Below the pieces are notes generated by a model. That model worked only from the letters and a program-made list of their open reading frames with translations. It made no database searches and had not been told where the DNA came from. This document shows, piece by piece, positions 8,229 to 17,201 of a stretch of 64,000 nucleotides of DNA. The stretch is from NCBI GenBank assembly GCA_947446645.1, contig CANFHA010000010.1, forward strand, positions 1 to 64,000, written 5' to 3'. The position numbers were made by a program, and so were the translations under genes. Origin of the DNA: Chitinophagaceae bacterium (GTDB lineage Bacteria > Bacteroidota > Bacteroidia > Chitinophagales > Chitinophagaceae). Numbering within the stretch: the stretch's first letter is position 1; each line of letters begins with the position of its first letter.

Positions 8229-10088
8229 ATGGATCGTAATCAGATTACAGGTTTTGCACTACTTGCGGCATTAGTTATAGGATATTTCCTTTATAATAAT
8301 CACGAACAAAAGGTTTTCCAGGAGAAAAAGATAGCAGACTCTATAGCTTATGCAGTGGCGCATCCGCATGCTAAGGTGGACAGTAGCATGGCTTTAAAAG
8401 CCGGAACTACGACTACAGCTAACCCGGTAGCCGACTCACTGGCGGAGGCACTGCGAAAGAGCCAGCCAGCTGCATTTAACGGGACCAGGGAAATAGTGAC
8501 TCTTGAGAATAAGAAGCTGTCACTCCAGTTTTCAACTAAGGGCGCATACCCTGTGGCCGCCAATATAAAGGGCTACAAAACTTATGATCAGAAACCGCTT
8601 TACTTATTTAACGGACCTAATAACTACCTGAGTGCTATACTGCCTTACGACAACGGGCGCTCAACCGCTGACCTGTATTTTGTGCCTGTAATGAAAGATG
8701 AGCCCAATGGAGATAAAACGGTGGATTTTGCTGCAGACCTGGGCGGTGGCAAGCGGGTGGACATTAAATATACCCTGCCCGCAGATGACTATATGATGCG
8801 GTGCAGCATATCGCTTACCGGTATGTCGGCAAGCAGCCTTCCGATCACATTGCAAACATATGGCCTGCAAACCGAAAAGGACGTAACCGTGGAGCGCGGC
8901 GGCAGTGGTGTAACGCAGATATACTATAAGAACAAGAATGGCGATGGCGACTACTTCTCCCTGCATGCTGAAGAGAAGACCATACATGATGATGGCACTG
9001 CACTGTGGATTGGTTTCAGAAAGCAATATTTTAGCACTGCTCTGATAAACGATGATGGCTTTACCAAGATGGATGTGAAGTTTGCCGCAAAAACAGATAG
9101 CAATAAGGCAGACTCAAATGTAGTAGCACAGTACCAAGCGAAAATGGACCTGCCACTGAAAGCGGGCAGTAATGAGCAGATAGCATCGCTGAAGTGGTAT
9201 ATAGGCCCTAATGATTATCGCACACTGCAGGCTTACAAAATAGGGCTGGACGACATGGTTCCTCTTGGCTATGGTATTATGGCGTTTGTAAAGTACATCA
9301 ACAAATTTGCGCTGATACCTTTCTTCTACTTCCTTGCCAGCTTCATCAATAGCTATGCGCTCATCATAATGCTGATGACCGTGTTTATAAGGTTGATACT
9401 TTCTTTCTTTACTTACAAGAGCTACCTGAGCAGCGCCAAGATGCGCGTGCTGAAGCCGGAACTGGATGAGCTGCGCGCCAAGATCGGCGATGACCAGCAG
9501 AAGTTCAGCATGGAGCAAATGAAGCTGTACAAATCAGCAGGGGTGAACCCGCTGGGTGGTTGCCTGCCTATGCTGTTCCAGCTGCCCATATTGCTGTCTA
9601 TGTACTATATGTTCCCGTCGTTCATAGAGTTCAGACAGCAGCATTTCCTGTGGTGCAATGACCTTTCTACTTATGACAGCATCTACAACTTCGGGTTCAA
9701 TATTCCGTTCTATGGCGATCACATCAGCTTGTTTACGTTGCTGATGACGGCATCGAGCTTATTCCTTGCGATCTATAACCGGAATATGACACCGCAGGAC
9801 CCTAACAACCCGATGATGAAGTACATGCCATTCATCTTCCCTATAATACTGATGGGTGTGTTCAATAAAATGGCTGCTGCCCTTACTTTCTACTACACAT
9901 TCAGTAACATTCTCAGCATTGCGCAGCAGTTCATTATTCAGAAGTACTTCATTAATGAAAAGGCAATTCACGCACAGCTACAGGAGAATAAAAACAAGCC
10001 TGTAACGCCATCGAAATGGTCGCAACGGCTGGAAGAAATGCAGAAAATGCAGGCTGAGCGTGCGAAGGTGCCACCAAGGAAGAAATAA
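8229..10088 (+). CDS. yidC: Membrane protein insertase YidC
   Basis: A 619-residue inner-membrane insertase that places membrane proteins into the bilayer alone or with SecYEG. The first helix (about 7-22, GFALLAALVIGYFLY) is followed by a large periplasmic beta domain (about 70-345). The conserved insertase core has about five helices, including the segments KSAGVNPLGGCLPMLFQLP and PMMKYMPFIFPI. The Lys-rich C-terminus (APPRKK-like) fits ribosome contact. Length and layout are normal for Gram-negative YidC. It has its own promoter and is not in the usual rpmH-rnpA setting here. Confidence 0.97.
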   Translation: MDRNQITGFALLAALVIGYFLYNNHEQKVFQEKKIADSIAYAVAHPHAKVDSSMALKAGTTTTANPVADSLAEALRKSQPAAFNGTREIVTLENKKLSLQFSTKGAYPVAANIKGYKTYDQKPLYLFNGPNNYLSAILPYDNGRSTADLYFVPVMKDEPNGDKTVDFAADLGGGKRVDIKYTLPADDYMMRCSISLTGMSASSLPITLQTYGLQTEKDVTVERGGSGVTQIYYKNKNGDGDYFSLHAEEKTIHDDGTALWIGFRKQYFSTALINDDGFTKMDVKFAAKTDSNKADSNVVAQYQAKMDLPLKAGSNEQIASLKWYIGPNDYRTLQAYKIGLDDMVPLGYGIMAFVKYINKFALIPFFYFLASFINSYALIIMLMTVFIRLILSFFTYKSYLSSAKMRVLKPELDELRAKIGDDQQKFSMEQMKLYKSAGVNPLGGCLPMLFQLPILLSMYYMFPSFIEFRQQHFLWCNDLSTYDSIYNFGFNIPFYGDHISLFTLLMTASSLFLAIYNRNMTPQDPNNPMMKYMPFIFPIILMGVFNKMAAALTFYYTFSNILSIAQQFIIQKYFINEKAIHAQLQENKNKPVTPSKWSQRLEEMQKMQAERAKVPPRKK

Positions 10089-10175
10089 AAGCCATTACCA
10101 TACCCCTGTTTGGTATTGAGACTAAATATATTCGAAGAAATTTTCGTTAAATGCTGGTTAATTTAAATTATTCGG

Positions 10176-10183
10176 TAACTTTG
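10176..10183 (+). promoter_or_regulatory. -7 promoter box of a possible small RNA
   Basis: TAACTTTG matches the Bacteroidota -7 consensus. No open frame follows; the next element downstream is the terminator at 10284-10312. Confidence 0.5.
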
Positions 10184-10189
10184 TATTAA

Positions 10190-10311
10190 CAAGGAAGGGA
10201 AAAGAACAATAGAGGATATAAAGATTTTTCGTTTCAATTAGGGGTAATAGGTTTTGGCTTTCCAGCCGAGGCTGAAATGAAATGAGGGGTGCGAAAGCGC
10301 CCCTTTTTTTG
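10190..10311 (+). ncRNA. Candidate small RNA downstream of yidC
   Basis: A stretch of ~120 nt lies between a consensus -7 box and a strong terminator and has no start codon leading to a useful frame. The predicted RNA is A/G-rich at its 5' end, has a small CAGCCGAGGCTG hairpin near 10262, and ends in the terminator hairpin. It matches no RNA family I recognise. It could also be the relic of a lost gene. Confidence 0.4.
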
Positions 10312-10312
10312 T
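10284..10312 (+). terminator. Intrinsic terminator
   Basis: Stem AGGGG-GCG / CGC-CCCT around a GAAA loop, followed by seven T. This is one of the strongest terminators in the window. Confidence 0.85.
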
Positions 10313-10418
10313 GTGCATACAGAGAGGGAAATTAGTGATTCGCTCAATTTTGAAGGCTGCAAGCTTTTTGCTCATGGTACATTAGCCCCTTTCGACCTCA
10401 GTAGGCGGTATCGGTAAG

Positions 10419-10991
10419 TCAGGCAGAGGTGTTGTTCAGCAGGTATTCTATGGTGCGTGGATAATAAAAATGCTCCAGCTTATGGATGCGCGATGCAAGA
10501 TCATCGGGGCTGTCACCAGGCTGCACAGGGCAGCGGGCCTGTAGTATTATATTGCCTTCATCATAGTGTTCGTTTACATAGTGTATGGTGATGCCGGATT
10601 CTTTTTCCCGGGCTGCTACCACAGCGTGATGAACATGGTGACCATACATACCCTTGCCACCATAGCCGGGCAGCAGGGCGGGGTGAATATTAATGATCTT
10701 ACCGGGGAAAGCATGCACTATGGCTTCCGGCATTTTCCACATAAAGCCTGCCAGCACTACCAGGAAAGGTTTTACATCACTTAGCTGCTCAATAATAAGG
10801 GTTTGGTTGAGTGTCTGTTTGTTGATGATAAGAAAGGGTATCTCTTCTTTTTTAGCGATATCAAGCACTCCGGCATCAGCTTTGTTGCTGACGATGAGGG
10901 ATACTTTGGCTTTACCGGTTTGTTTGAAATAGGCAATGATGGCGGCTGCATTAGAACCTGCGCCCGATGCGAAAATAATGAGTGAATGCAT
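10419..10991 (-). CDS. purN: Phosphoribosylglycinamide formyltransferase PurN
   Basis: A 190-residue enzyme that transfers a formyl group from 10-formyl-THF to GAR in purine synthesis. The formyltransferase signature is clear: FASGAGSNAAAI at the N-terminus, INIHPALLPGYGGKGMYG with the catalytic Asn-His-containing region around residue 105, and VHHAV. The start at 10991 (MHSLIIFASG) is preferred over the longer open frame to 11144, because family members begin just before the Rossmann strand and a -7 box lies 3 nt upstream of it. Divergent from the TMEM175-like gene. Confidence 0.93.
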   Translation of the reverse strand: MHSLIIFASGAGSNAAAIIAYFKQTGKAKVSLIVSNKADAGVLDIAKKEEIPFLIINKQTLNQTLIIEQLSDVKPFLVVLAGFMWKMPEAIVHAFPGKIINIHPALLPGYGGKGMYGHHVHHAVVAAREKESGITIHYVNEHYDEGNIILQARCPVQPGDSPDDLASRIHKLEHFYYPRTIEYLLNNTSA

Positions 10992-10994
10992 AGA

Positions 10995-11002
10995 CAAAGT
11001 TA
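10995..11002 (-). promoter_or_regulatory. -7 box immediately before purN
   Basis: On the minus strand this reads TAACTTTG and ends 3 nt before the purN ATG. Transcription should therefore begin at or next to the start codon, giving a leaderless mRNA. Confidence 0.6.
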
Positions 11003-11153
11003 ATGTGCAAATTTGAAAATGCGGAAATTTGAAAATGATGTGATGGCTGCCTTTGGCTATGCTCATAGTGCCACAGCTCAATCGCTCGAATCGCAGCATT
11101 TTTATCCTTGTAGAGATATAAGTATGTTTGTTCCATATTTTCAAAATAGGATC

Positions 11154-11735
11154 ATGAACAAATCGAGGCTAGAAGCTTTCAGCGACGGGGTATTTGCTAT
11201 TATCATCACCATAATGGTGCTGGAGCTGAAGGTGCCGGAAGGAACGAGCTGGGATACAATGAAGCATTTGCTGCCCGTGTTTGGCAGTTATATTATGAGC
11301 TTTGTGTTCATTGCTATCTACTGGATGAACCACCACCATATTATGCATACACTAAAGAAGGTGAACGGGGGCATACTGTGGGCTAATATGCACCTTCTAT
11401 TCTGGTTGTCGCTGATTCCATTTGCTACCGGCTGGATGGGCGAGAACAACTTTGAGCGTGTAACTGTGGCGCTTTACGGCGCGTTGCTAATACTGAGTGG
11501 CCTGGCCTATACCATACTGAGCAGCGCAATATGCAAAACCTATACCGAGCACACAAAACTATCAACGGCTATTGCAAAGGGAAATGTAAAAGGGGTATGG
11601 TCGATCATACTTTATTCGGCTTCTATTCCGCTTGCGCTTTTTATTCATCCTGCGCTTGCTGCAGTGCTCATAGTTGCTGTATCTGTGATGTGGATAATAC
11701 CCAGCAAGGATATAGAGCGGGCGCTTGAAGATTAG
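11154..11735 (+). CDS. TMEM175-like (DUF1211) membrane protein, probable K+ channel
   Basis: A 193-residue integral membrane protein. The N-terminal RLEAFSDGVFAIIITI segment carries the FSDGVFAI motif that lines the pore of TMEM175-family potassium channels. Five or six hydrophobic segments follow. Bacterial members usually have one six-helix unit of about 200 residues, as here. The ATG at 11154 is chosen because the motif sits at the family's normal distance from it; upstream ATGs at 11013 and 11124 would add unrelated residues. A -7-like box TATCCTTG lies at 11103-11110. Confidence 0.85.
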   Translation: MNKSRLEAFSDGVFAIIITIMVLELKVPEGTSWDTMKHLLPVFGSYIMSFVFIAIYWMNHHHIMHTLKKVNGGILWANMHLLFWLSLIPFATGWMGENNFERVTVALYGALLILSGLAYTILSSAICKTYTEHTKLSTAIAKGNVKGVWSIILYSASIPLALFIHPALAAVLIVAVSVMWIIPSKDIERALED

Positions 11736-11742
11736 GCGAGTA

Positions 11743-12480
11743 TTATTTCCATAGTTCCAGCCGGCCTTTCTCCCATAGGTAAGGAATGTTCTGCACAACG
11801 AATGCACTGGCTAGTACAAGCCCCTTAATTGCCAGGCTGTTCACGAATTCTACATTGCCCCGAATGACCTCTGCAGGAGCGGAGTCCCAATGTTCCCGTA
11901 CGCCCTCTACAATTAATACCTCGTTTGTTTTCTCGTTGTAGGTGAATGTATAGGGTAGCAGGCCTGCGTATTCCCTTGCGTCTTTCCAATCAATGAACGG
12001 AGACCGTGCAGGTAGCGGTGGGCGATCATTATTCAATTTTACAGCAACGTCTATGCCTGATTTTATAGACTTTACCGATAGGGTAGACGCAGCGGAATTA
12101 ATATTTATATCGGTAGTCTTGTAGTCGTTATGTGTAAAAAGATTGCCCAAAAACGACATTTTCTGTTTATTGGTTTCTGACCCTATGGTGTAAAAGCCGC
12201 GGAGCCTTTTTCCCTGCCTTGTGATATAACGAACAAAAACACGGTAGCTGACAAGGTTGAAGTGTGTGCCCATAAAGGAAGGGTAGCCCACCGGGCGCAG
12301 ATCTTTGGACTTCGCCATAGCAACAGCAATAAAGGCCCATTTATCATCAAAGGTATCGAGGGCGAGGCAGGAGGGGATCATGCCTTTCAGCTCTTCTTTG
12401 GGCACTGCAAAGGTGAGTACCAATGAACTTTCAAATATAGCTTCAACAGCAAAAGGGTGGTTTTTCAAAAATGACAGCAT
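11743..12480 (-). CDS. DUF2071 (YqjF-like) protein
   Basis: A 245-residue soluble protein of the DUF2071/YqjF type, whose function is not established. The pattern of a strand-rich half (FVRYITRQGKRLRGFYTIGSE) followed by a Trp/Arg-rich C-terminal half (REHWDSAPAEV) fits. It has no signal peptide. Convergent with the TMEM175-like gene, with 7 nt between the stops. Confidence 0.65.
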   Translation of the reverse strand: MLSFLKNHPFAVEAIFESSLVLTFAVPKEELKGMIPSCLALDTFDDKWAFIAVAMAKSKDLRPVGYPSFMGTHFNLVSYRVFVRYITRQGKRLRGFYTIGSETNKQKMSFLGNLFTHNDYKTTDININSAASTLSVKSIKSGIDVAVKLNNDRPPLPARSPFIDWKDAREYAGLLPYTFTYNEKTNEVLIVEGVREHWDSAPAEVIRGNVEFVNSLAIKGLVLASAFVVQNIPYLWEKGRLELWK

Positions 12481-12659
12481 AGCAATGCATGCAAGATATT
12501 AATGTTCAAAGAAACCCCGGAAACAATAACAAATGCAAAGAATAATACTATAGCTATCCGCAAGCTTACAGAGCCCTGCTGACCAGTCCATTTAAGCTGC
12601 CGAGAGCGAAAATGGAAATGTTTAAGATCGGATTTGTAACCTTAGAAATGCTCAAAAAA

Positions 12660-13880
12660 CTATCTGCACCATTCCCTGATCTTACGGAAGGCTTCAGTGC
12701 TGCCCAGATCTTTGGCCATCTGCAGGTCGCTGCAAACTTCAGCCCGCTGGCCCAGCAGGTATTTTTGAATGGCGCGGTTGTAATAAGCGCCTGCGTCTTT
12801 TGGCCGAATAGCGATGATGCCGGTGTAGCTCTCTATGGCGCCTTTGTAATCTTCCTGCTGCACCTTGAGCCGTGCGCTCTCGTGGTATGCGGCAATCAGC
12901 CTGGGGTTTACCCTAGTAGCGCGGTCGAAGTCTTCGATAGCGCCATCCACGCTGCCCATTTTGCTTTTTACTATGCCGCGGTTGTAATAGAACTCAGCAT
13001 GCTTAGGATCTACCTGTATGGCTTTGCTATAGTCATTGAGTGCTCCTTTGGTGTCGCCAAGAGTGCTTTTTGCCGTACCGCTATAGAACAGTGCCCATGC
13101 ATCATTCTTATCCAGCGATATGGCTTTGGTAAAGTCGGCGAGGGCTCCTTTGTGGTCATGCAGCCGCATGTTCTTTATTAGACCGCGCTCGCTATAGGCT
13201 TTTTCATCGTCGGGATTTATTTCTATTGCTTTGGAATAGTCTGCTGCTGCTGCCGGGTAGTTTTTAAGCGCATAATTGGCCATGCCCCTGTGTGTATAAG
13301 CGGCGGCATTTTTAGGGTTCATTTCTATTGCCTTTGTAAAGTCTGCTTTCGCAGCTTTGAAATCATCCAGGTCTGCATTGTTGAGGCCACGGGAGTAGTA
13401 GGCTGCTGAATTTTTAGGGTCGATTGCCAGGGCTTTGTTGAACCTAACCAGCGCGCCGGTGTCGTTGTTCTGCTTTGCCAGTATGTCTCCCATTTTCACA
13501 TAAGCATCAGCATCGCGAGGGTTCATTGTTACAGCCATATCATAGTCTATAAGCGCCATAGAGTCGTTGCCGAGGCCCAGGCGGGCATCTCCGCGCTTTT
13601 CATAGGCAGGGGCATAGCGCACATCCAGGTCTATCACTTTTGTAAAGTCTGTGATCGCTGCTTTATAGTCGTGCAGCTCCAGGTGGGCTTTTCCGCGACC
13701 ATAATACGCAACAGTATCGTTCGATTCAATCTTTATTGCTTTGGAATAGTCGTCAACCGCTCCCTTATAATCATGATGATTGAATTTCTCGCTGCCGCTA
13801 ATTTCAAAAATCCTGCTGCCTTCATTTTTACAGCTTGTGAGGGCGAAAAATCCGGCAATAAAAAACAATGTTTTCTTCAT
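12660..13880 (-). CDS. TPR-repeat lipoprotein
   Basis: A 406-residue lipoprotein: signal MKKTLFFIAGFFALTSC with the acylated Cys at residue 17. The rest is about eleven 34-residue tetratricopeptide repeats, recognisable by repeated AYY.RG...L.D...A..D..KAI...P. Several adjacent repeats (IEMNPKNAAAYTHRGMANY, IEINPDDEKAYSERG) are very alike, indicating recent repeat duplication. TPR lipoproteins act as scaffolds; the partner is unknown. It is monocistronic. Confidence 0.88.
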   Translation of the reverse strand: MKKTLFFIAGFFALTSCKNEGSRIFEISGSEKFNHHDYKGAVDDYSKAIKIESNDTVAYYGRGKAHLELHDYKAAITDFTKVIDLDVRYAPAYEKRGDARLGLGNDSMALIDYDMAVTMNPRDADAYVKMGDILAKQNNDTGALVRFNKALAIDPKNSAAYYSRGLNNADLDDFKAAKADFTKAIEMNPKNAAAYTHRGMANYALKNYPAAAADYSKAIEINPDDEKAYSERGLIKNMRLHDHKGALADFTKAISLDKNDAWALFYSGTAKSTLGDTKGALNDYSKAIQVDPKHAEFYYNRGIVKSKMGSVDGAIEDFDRATRVNPRLIAAYHESARLKVQQEDYKGAIESYTGIIAIRPKDAGAYYNRAIQKYLLGQRAEVCSDLQMAKDLGSTEAFRKIREWCR

Positions 13881-13966
13881 ATTGTCTGAATGGGAAAAAT
13901 GTGTGGAGCATAAATATAACTAAAACAATCTAACATTGCCAGCTTATCGGCGGCAGGCTGTGCCCG

Positions 13967-14383
13967 CTATTTGTATGTCTTCTTCATATAGGCCACTGAT
14001 TCTTTCACAAGAGACTTTAGCACAGCGGTATCTACATCGGCCAACTTGCTTATATACAGGCAGGCCTTGCCGGTTTTATGCTTTCCCAGTTTTTGCAGCA
14101 ATGCCTCCCTTTTTTCGAAAGATGAGGAGAGATAAAGGGAAATATCTCCTTTGCGGGGAGAGAAGCCTACCAGGCACATATCGCCTTCGCGGCCGCTTTC
14201 GTACTTATAGTGGTAGCTGTCGAAACCAACGATCGCATTGCCCCACATTCTGGCCGGATGCTTAGTTACATCGGTCATTATTTTTATTATCTCGAAACAG
14301 TCTTTTCTTTTTTGCTCGTCGGGCACGGTGTTGATGAAGTCTTCAACACTACCGCTGTTTTCCTTTGTTTTGTTCTCTGCCAT
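13967..14383 (-). CDS. DUF1801 domain protein
   Basis: A 138-residue cytosolic protein of the DUF1801 (YdhG-like) fold. Signature segments are FINTVPDEQKRKDCFEII near the N-terminus, RMWGNAIVGF, and GFSPRKGDISLYL followed by LGKHKTGKACLYI. The exact function is unknown, although the fold is related to frataxin-like and SufE-like shapes. Monocistronic. Confidence 0.85.
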   Translation of the reverse strand: MAENKTKENSGSVEDFINTVPDEQKRKDCFEIIKIMTDVTKHPARMWGNAIVGFDSYHYKYESGREGDMCLVGFSPRKGDISLYLSSSFEKREALLQKLGKHKTGKACLYISKLADVDTAVLKSLVKESVAYMKKTYK

Positions 14384-14464
14384 TTAGATGTGTTTGTTGT
14401 GATACACTGGTTCTATTTAACTCCTAAGATACTTTCAGCATCCAGGTCTCCATGCTAATTTTGA

Positions 14465-14776
14465 CTATTTTGATCTTATTATTTGGGTTAGCTTATCAGG
14501 ATTTTGGCGTGTATCGAAAATTGCGAGAATTTCAATTCTGTATCTTCTTTCGCGATAATAAATTGTATTCTGTTTAGTCAAAATGCACTTTCTGATACGC
14601 TCTTTCTTATGGATTAAACTATACATGCGCGGGGTTGCCGAAATGATATTACAAACCTCTTCGAATCTGGCTAAGAATTTGTTGCATATAGCATTTCCCC
14701 AATTTTCAAAAATGTAGTCTGTTATCTCCTCTATGTCGCGCTTTGCGACGTCAGTGAGTACTACAAGCTTAGCCAT
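14465..14776 (-). CDS. ParE/RelE-family toxin
   Basis: A 103-residue type II toxin of the ParE/RelE superfamily. It shows the family helix (AKRDIEEITDYIFENWG), the central RFEEVCNIISATP segment, and a C-terminal strand part with YYRERRYRIEILAIFDTRQNP, where ParE proteins carry the conserved ...I..ifh.rqnp pattern. It follows its antitoxin with an 8-nt overlap, so the two are translationally coupled. Whether it targets gyrase (ParE) or mRNA (RelE) cannot be told; the FDTRQNP end favours ParE. Confidence 0.85.
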   Translation of the reverse strand: MAKLVVLTDVAKRDIEEITDYIFENWGNAICNKFLARFEEVCNIISATPRMYSLIHKKERIRKCILTKQNTIYYRERRYRIEILAIFDTRQNPDKLTQIIRSK

Positions 14777-15020
14777 TTAAACCATGTTTTTTCCTGAGCA
14801 TCTTTGTTACCTGTGCTAACGGTGTAACCTTATTTGCATTTGCTTCATCAATCCCGGTCATGATCTTTGCCTGCTGTGTGAGCGTAAGATCAGCCCAATC
14901 CTCCACGTCATCTCCACTGTTTAGGTAATTCTGAAACAATGCATAAATCTCCTTCACCTTTTTGGGCGGTAGCGCATCTATCTTTTGAAACAAATCTGAT
15001 TTCAATTGGACTGTATTCAT
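14769..15020 (-). CDS. Antitoxin of the ParE-type module
   Basis: An 83-residue protein encoded just before the toxin and overlapping it. The N-terminal half (VQLKSDLFQKIDALPPKKVK) looks like the dimerising helices of small Bacteroidota antitoxins. The C-terminal half is acidic then basic and should wrap the toxin. Identification rests on position and size more than on sequence. Confidence 0.75.
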   Translation of the reverse strand: MNTVQLKSDLFQKIDALPPKKVKEIYALFQNYLNSGDDVEDWADLTLTQQAKIMTGIDEANANKVTPLAQVTKMLRKKHGLNG

Positions 15021-15137
15021 TTATTTATGCGATTTTGAGTTCACTTGCAATATAAAGTTAAGTGATTTAAACGTTTTGCGGAAAGCCAGAATTCAAACTA
15101 CGCATGAGGCCGGATAAGTCATTATTTACATAAATCG

Positions 15138-15145
15138 TATTTTTG
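15138..15145 (+). promoter_or_regulatory. -7 box directly before the di-haem peroxidase gene
   Basis: TATTTTTG matches TAnnTTTG and ends 5 nt before the ATG at 15151. The predicted transcript would have almost no leader. Confidence 0.55.
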
Positions 15146-15150
15146 CAGCA

Positions 15151-16122
15151 ATGGGAAGACTGAGGCTGTTGATAGTGGCTGTGGCAGCGCTGGTGATATG
15201 CCGGTCTATGACACCACGTGAGCCTGTGAATGAGTTGTCTTTTAAGGGTGACCCACAGACACAGGAACAACTGGGGGAGAAGCTGTTCTTCGAAAAAAAG
15301 CTCTCCGCCGATCAGTCTATCAGTTGCGCTTCCTGCCACATACCCAGTCATGGCTTTGCAGATACCGTTGCATTTAGCACAGGGGTAGGAGGGCGCAGGG
15401 GTAAGCGCAATGCGCCGGGCTGTACTAACCTTTCCGGACGGCCTTATTTGTTTTATGATGGCCGTGCCCCCACGCTGGAGGACCAGGTGCGTTTTCCGAT
15501 AGAGGACAAGCTGGAGATGGGACTGCCGATAGAAAAGGCGGTAGGCAGGCTACAGGCAGATAAAAAGTACGTGGCCCTGTTTACGAAAATATACGGTGCA
15601 CCACCATCGCAGGAGCGCCTGGAAGGAGCTATTGCAGCTTTTGAGCGCACGCTGGAGACTTCGCACACGCCATTTGACCGGTATATGGCCGGAGACTCGC
15701 TGGCTATATCTGCCTCTGCAATAAGAGGAAGAGAGCTGTTTATGGGCTCTAAAACAAAATGTTTCGACTGCCATTTTTCGCCTGATTTTACCGGTGATGA
15801 GTTTCGCAATATTGGTTTGTATGATGGCGTGAAGCTGAAGGATACCGGCCGATATGTGATCACCCGGAATGCCGCCGATATTGGCAAATTTAAAGTGCCC
15901 GGCCTGCGCAATGTAGCGGTGACCGCACCGTATATGCATAATGGCATGTTCAGAACGCTGAAAGAGGTGATAGAATATTATGACGATCCTTACAAGGTGG
16001 TGCCCAAGCCAATAAACATGGATACCCTTATGGCTAAGCCACTTAAGCTAACTGCTGAGGAGAAGCTGGATATTGAACAGTTCCTGATATCGCTGACGGA
16101 TGACCGGTTTGTAAAGAAATAA
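15151..16122 (+). CDS. Di-haem cytochrome c peroxidase (MauG/CcpA family)
   Basis: A 323-residue exported protein with an N-terminal hydrophobic segment (4-18) and two c-type haem sites, CASCH (59-63) and CFDCH (204-208). The PYMHNGMFRTLKEVIEYY segment near residue 265 carries the conserved distal Met region. These proteins reduce H2O2 or oxidise protein partners in the periplasm. Length is normal. The next gene encodes an exported lipoprotein that may be its partner; 76 nt separate the two. Confidence 0.92.
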   Translation: MGRLRLLIVAVAALVICRSMTPREPVNELSFKGDPQTQEQLGEKLFFEKKLSADQSISCASCHIPSHGFADTVAFSTGVGGRRGKRNAPGCTNLSGRPYLFYDGRAPTLEDQVRFPIEDKLEMGLPIEKAVGRLQADKKYVALFTKIYGAPPSQERLEGAIAAFERTLETSHTPFDRYMAGDSLAISASAIRGRELFMGSKTKCFDCHFSPDFTGDEFRNIGLYDGVKLKDTGRYVITRNAADIGKFKVPGLRNVAVTAPYMHNGMFRTLKEVIEYYDDPYKVVPKPINMDTLMAKPLKLTAEEKLDIEQFLISLTDDRFVKK

Positions 16123-16198
16123 ATGATAATATGGTAACTGCACCGTAGGGCTGGATATATTTATAGTATTATCTTTATCACTTCATTTATCGAATGCT

Positions 16199-17179
16199 AT
16201 GCGTAAGACCTTATTGATTCTGTTCCTTTTTGTGATATCGCTGGCGGCATGTGTGAAGCCTGACAACAATACGAACAATAACAACAATGGCACTGGTCCG
16301 CGGCTTCGGTTTGTGCTGAAGCTGGACTCGACACAGGTGCGGCTGGATGCGATTGGCAACCCGTCTACCATACCATCCAACCATCGCGCGCAGTCGCCTA
16401 GGTTCAATAGTTTTGGGGCGCACTATATAGAGCTGGCAGCTACAGATACTACCGGAGTGGGCAGAGGCTCAGTACTGTATGTGACCCATACCGTACCTAC
16501 CGCTCCGCTCACTATAGGATCTTCCACTTTCAGCAACGCTATTTCTTTCGACTCGCTGGTATTGAAGAACAGTGGTGAAGAAATATTTTCAATTCCATTA
16601 TCGCAAGTGACACCGGGTAGCTATAAGTGGTACCGCATGTCTGTGGCCTACCAGAACTATGACGTGAATTACGTAATAAAGGCTGGTACTACGGTGAACA
16701 GCTATACGTACCCAAGCGACTACTTTGGCACCGGCACACTGGCATCATTCGTTGGTTTCCAGACCTACATAAATTCGTATACGCTGAAGACACAATCAAT
16801 ACCCGTAAATGAACCTAAGGCGCAGGGGTACTGGGGCTTTGAGTCACCATTTGTATATGCAGGCATCACTTACAGCACCACGCCAACACAGGGCCAGGCA
16901 CCGGCCGGGGCAACCACTGTAGTGAACCCAATATTCGCCAGCTCACCCATACCCCAGGGATCATGCCTGGTAACCGGGCAGTTCAAGAATAAATCGCTTG
17001 TGGCGCAGAACCTTACTATTACCGGTACAGAGACCTCTGATATAACAGTGATTGTATCGATGTCTACCAACAATAGTTTTGAGTGGCAGGAAAATTCCGG
17101 CGACAACTATTATTGCCCGCTGAATGGCGATGTTGTTACTGATATGGGGCTAAGGGGGCTGGTGCCTATTATTCAGTAA
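16199..17179 (+). CDS. Lipoprotein of unknown function next to the di-haem peroxidase
   Basis: A 326-residue lipoprotein (MRKTLLILFLFVISLAAC, Cys 18) followed by an Asn-rich linker. The mature part looks like a beta-sandwich and contains SPIPQGSCLVTGQ, TETSDITVIVSMSTNNSFEW and a C-terminal DMGLRGLVP. I believe I have seen similar hypothetical proteins in Chitinophagaceae, but can name no domain. The arrangement resembles MbnH/MbnP pairs, where a MauG-like enzyme oxidises a neighbouring secreted protein; conserved Trp residues (KWYRMSVAYQNYDV, GYWGFE) would be candidate sites. That link is an inference. Confidence 0.6.
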   Translation: MRKTLLILFLFVISLAACVKPDNNTNNNNNGTGPRLRFVLKLDSTQVRLDAIGNPSTIPSNHRAQSPRFNSFGAHYIELAATDTTGVGRGSVLYVTHTVPTAPLTIGSSTFSNAISFDSLVLKNSGEEIFSIPLSQVTPGSYKWYRMSVAYQNYDVNYVIKAGTTVNSYTYPSDYFGTGTLASFVGFQTYINSYTLKTQSIPVNEPKAQGYWGFESPFVYAGITYSTTPTQGQAPAGATTVVNPIFASSPIPQGSCLVTGQFKNKSLVAQNLTITGTETSDITVIVSMSTNNSFEWQENSGDNYYCPLNGDVVTDMGLRGLVPIIQ

Positions 17180-17201
17180 AACATTCCTATGCCTTTAAGG
17201 G

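Noticed and set aside
12612-13181. 189-residue reading frame on the plus strand
   Set aside because: Opposite the TPR lipoprotein; its apparent hydrophobicity results from complementing the repeat codons.
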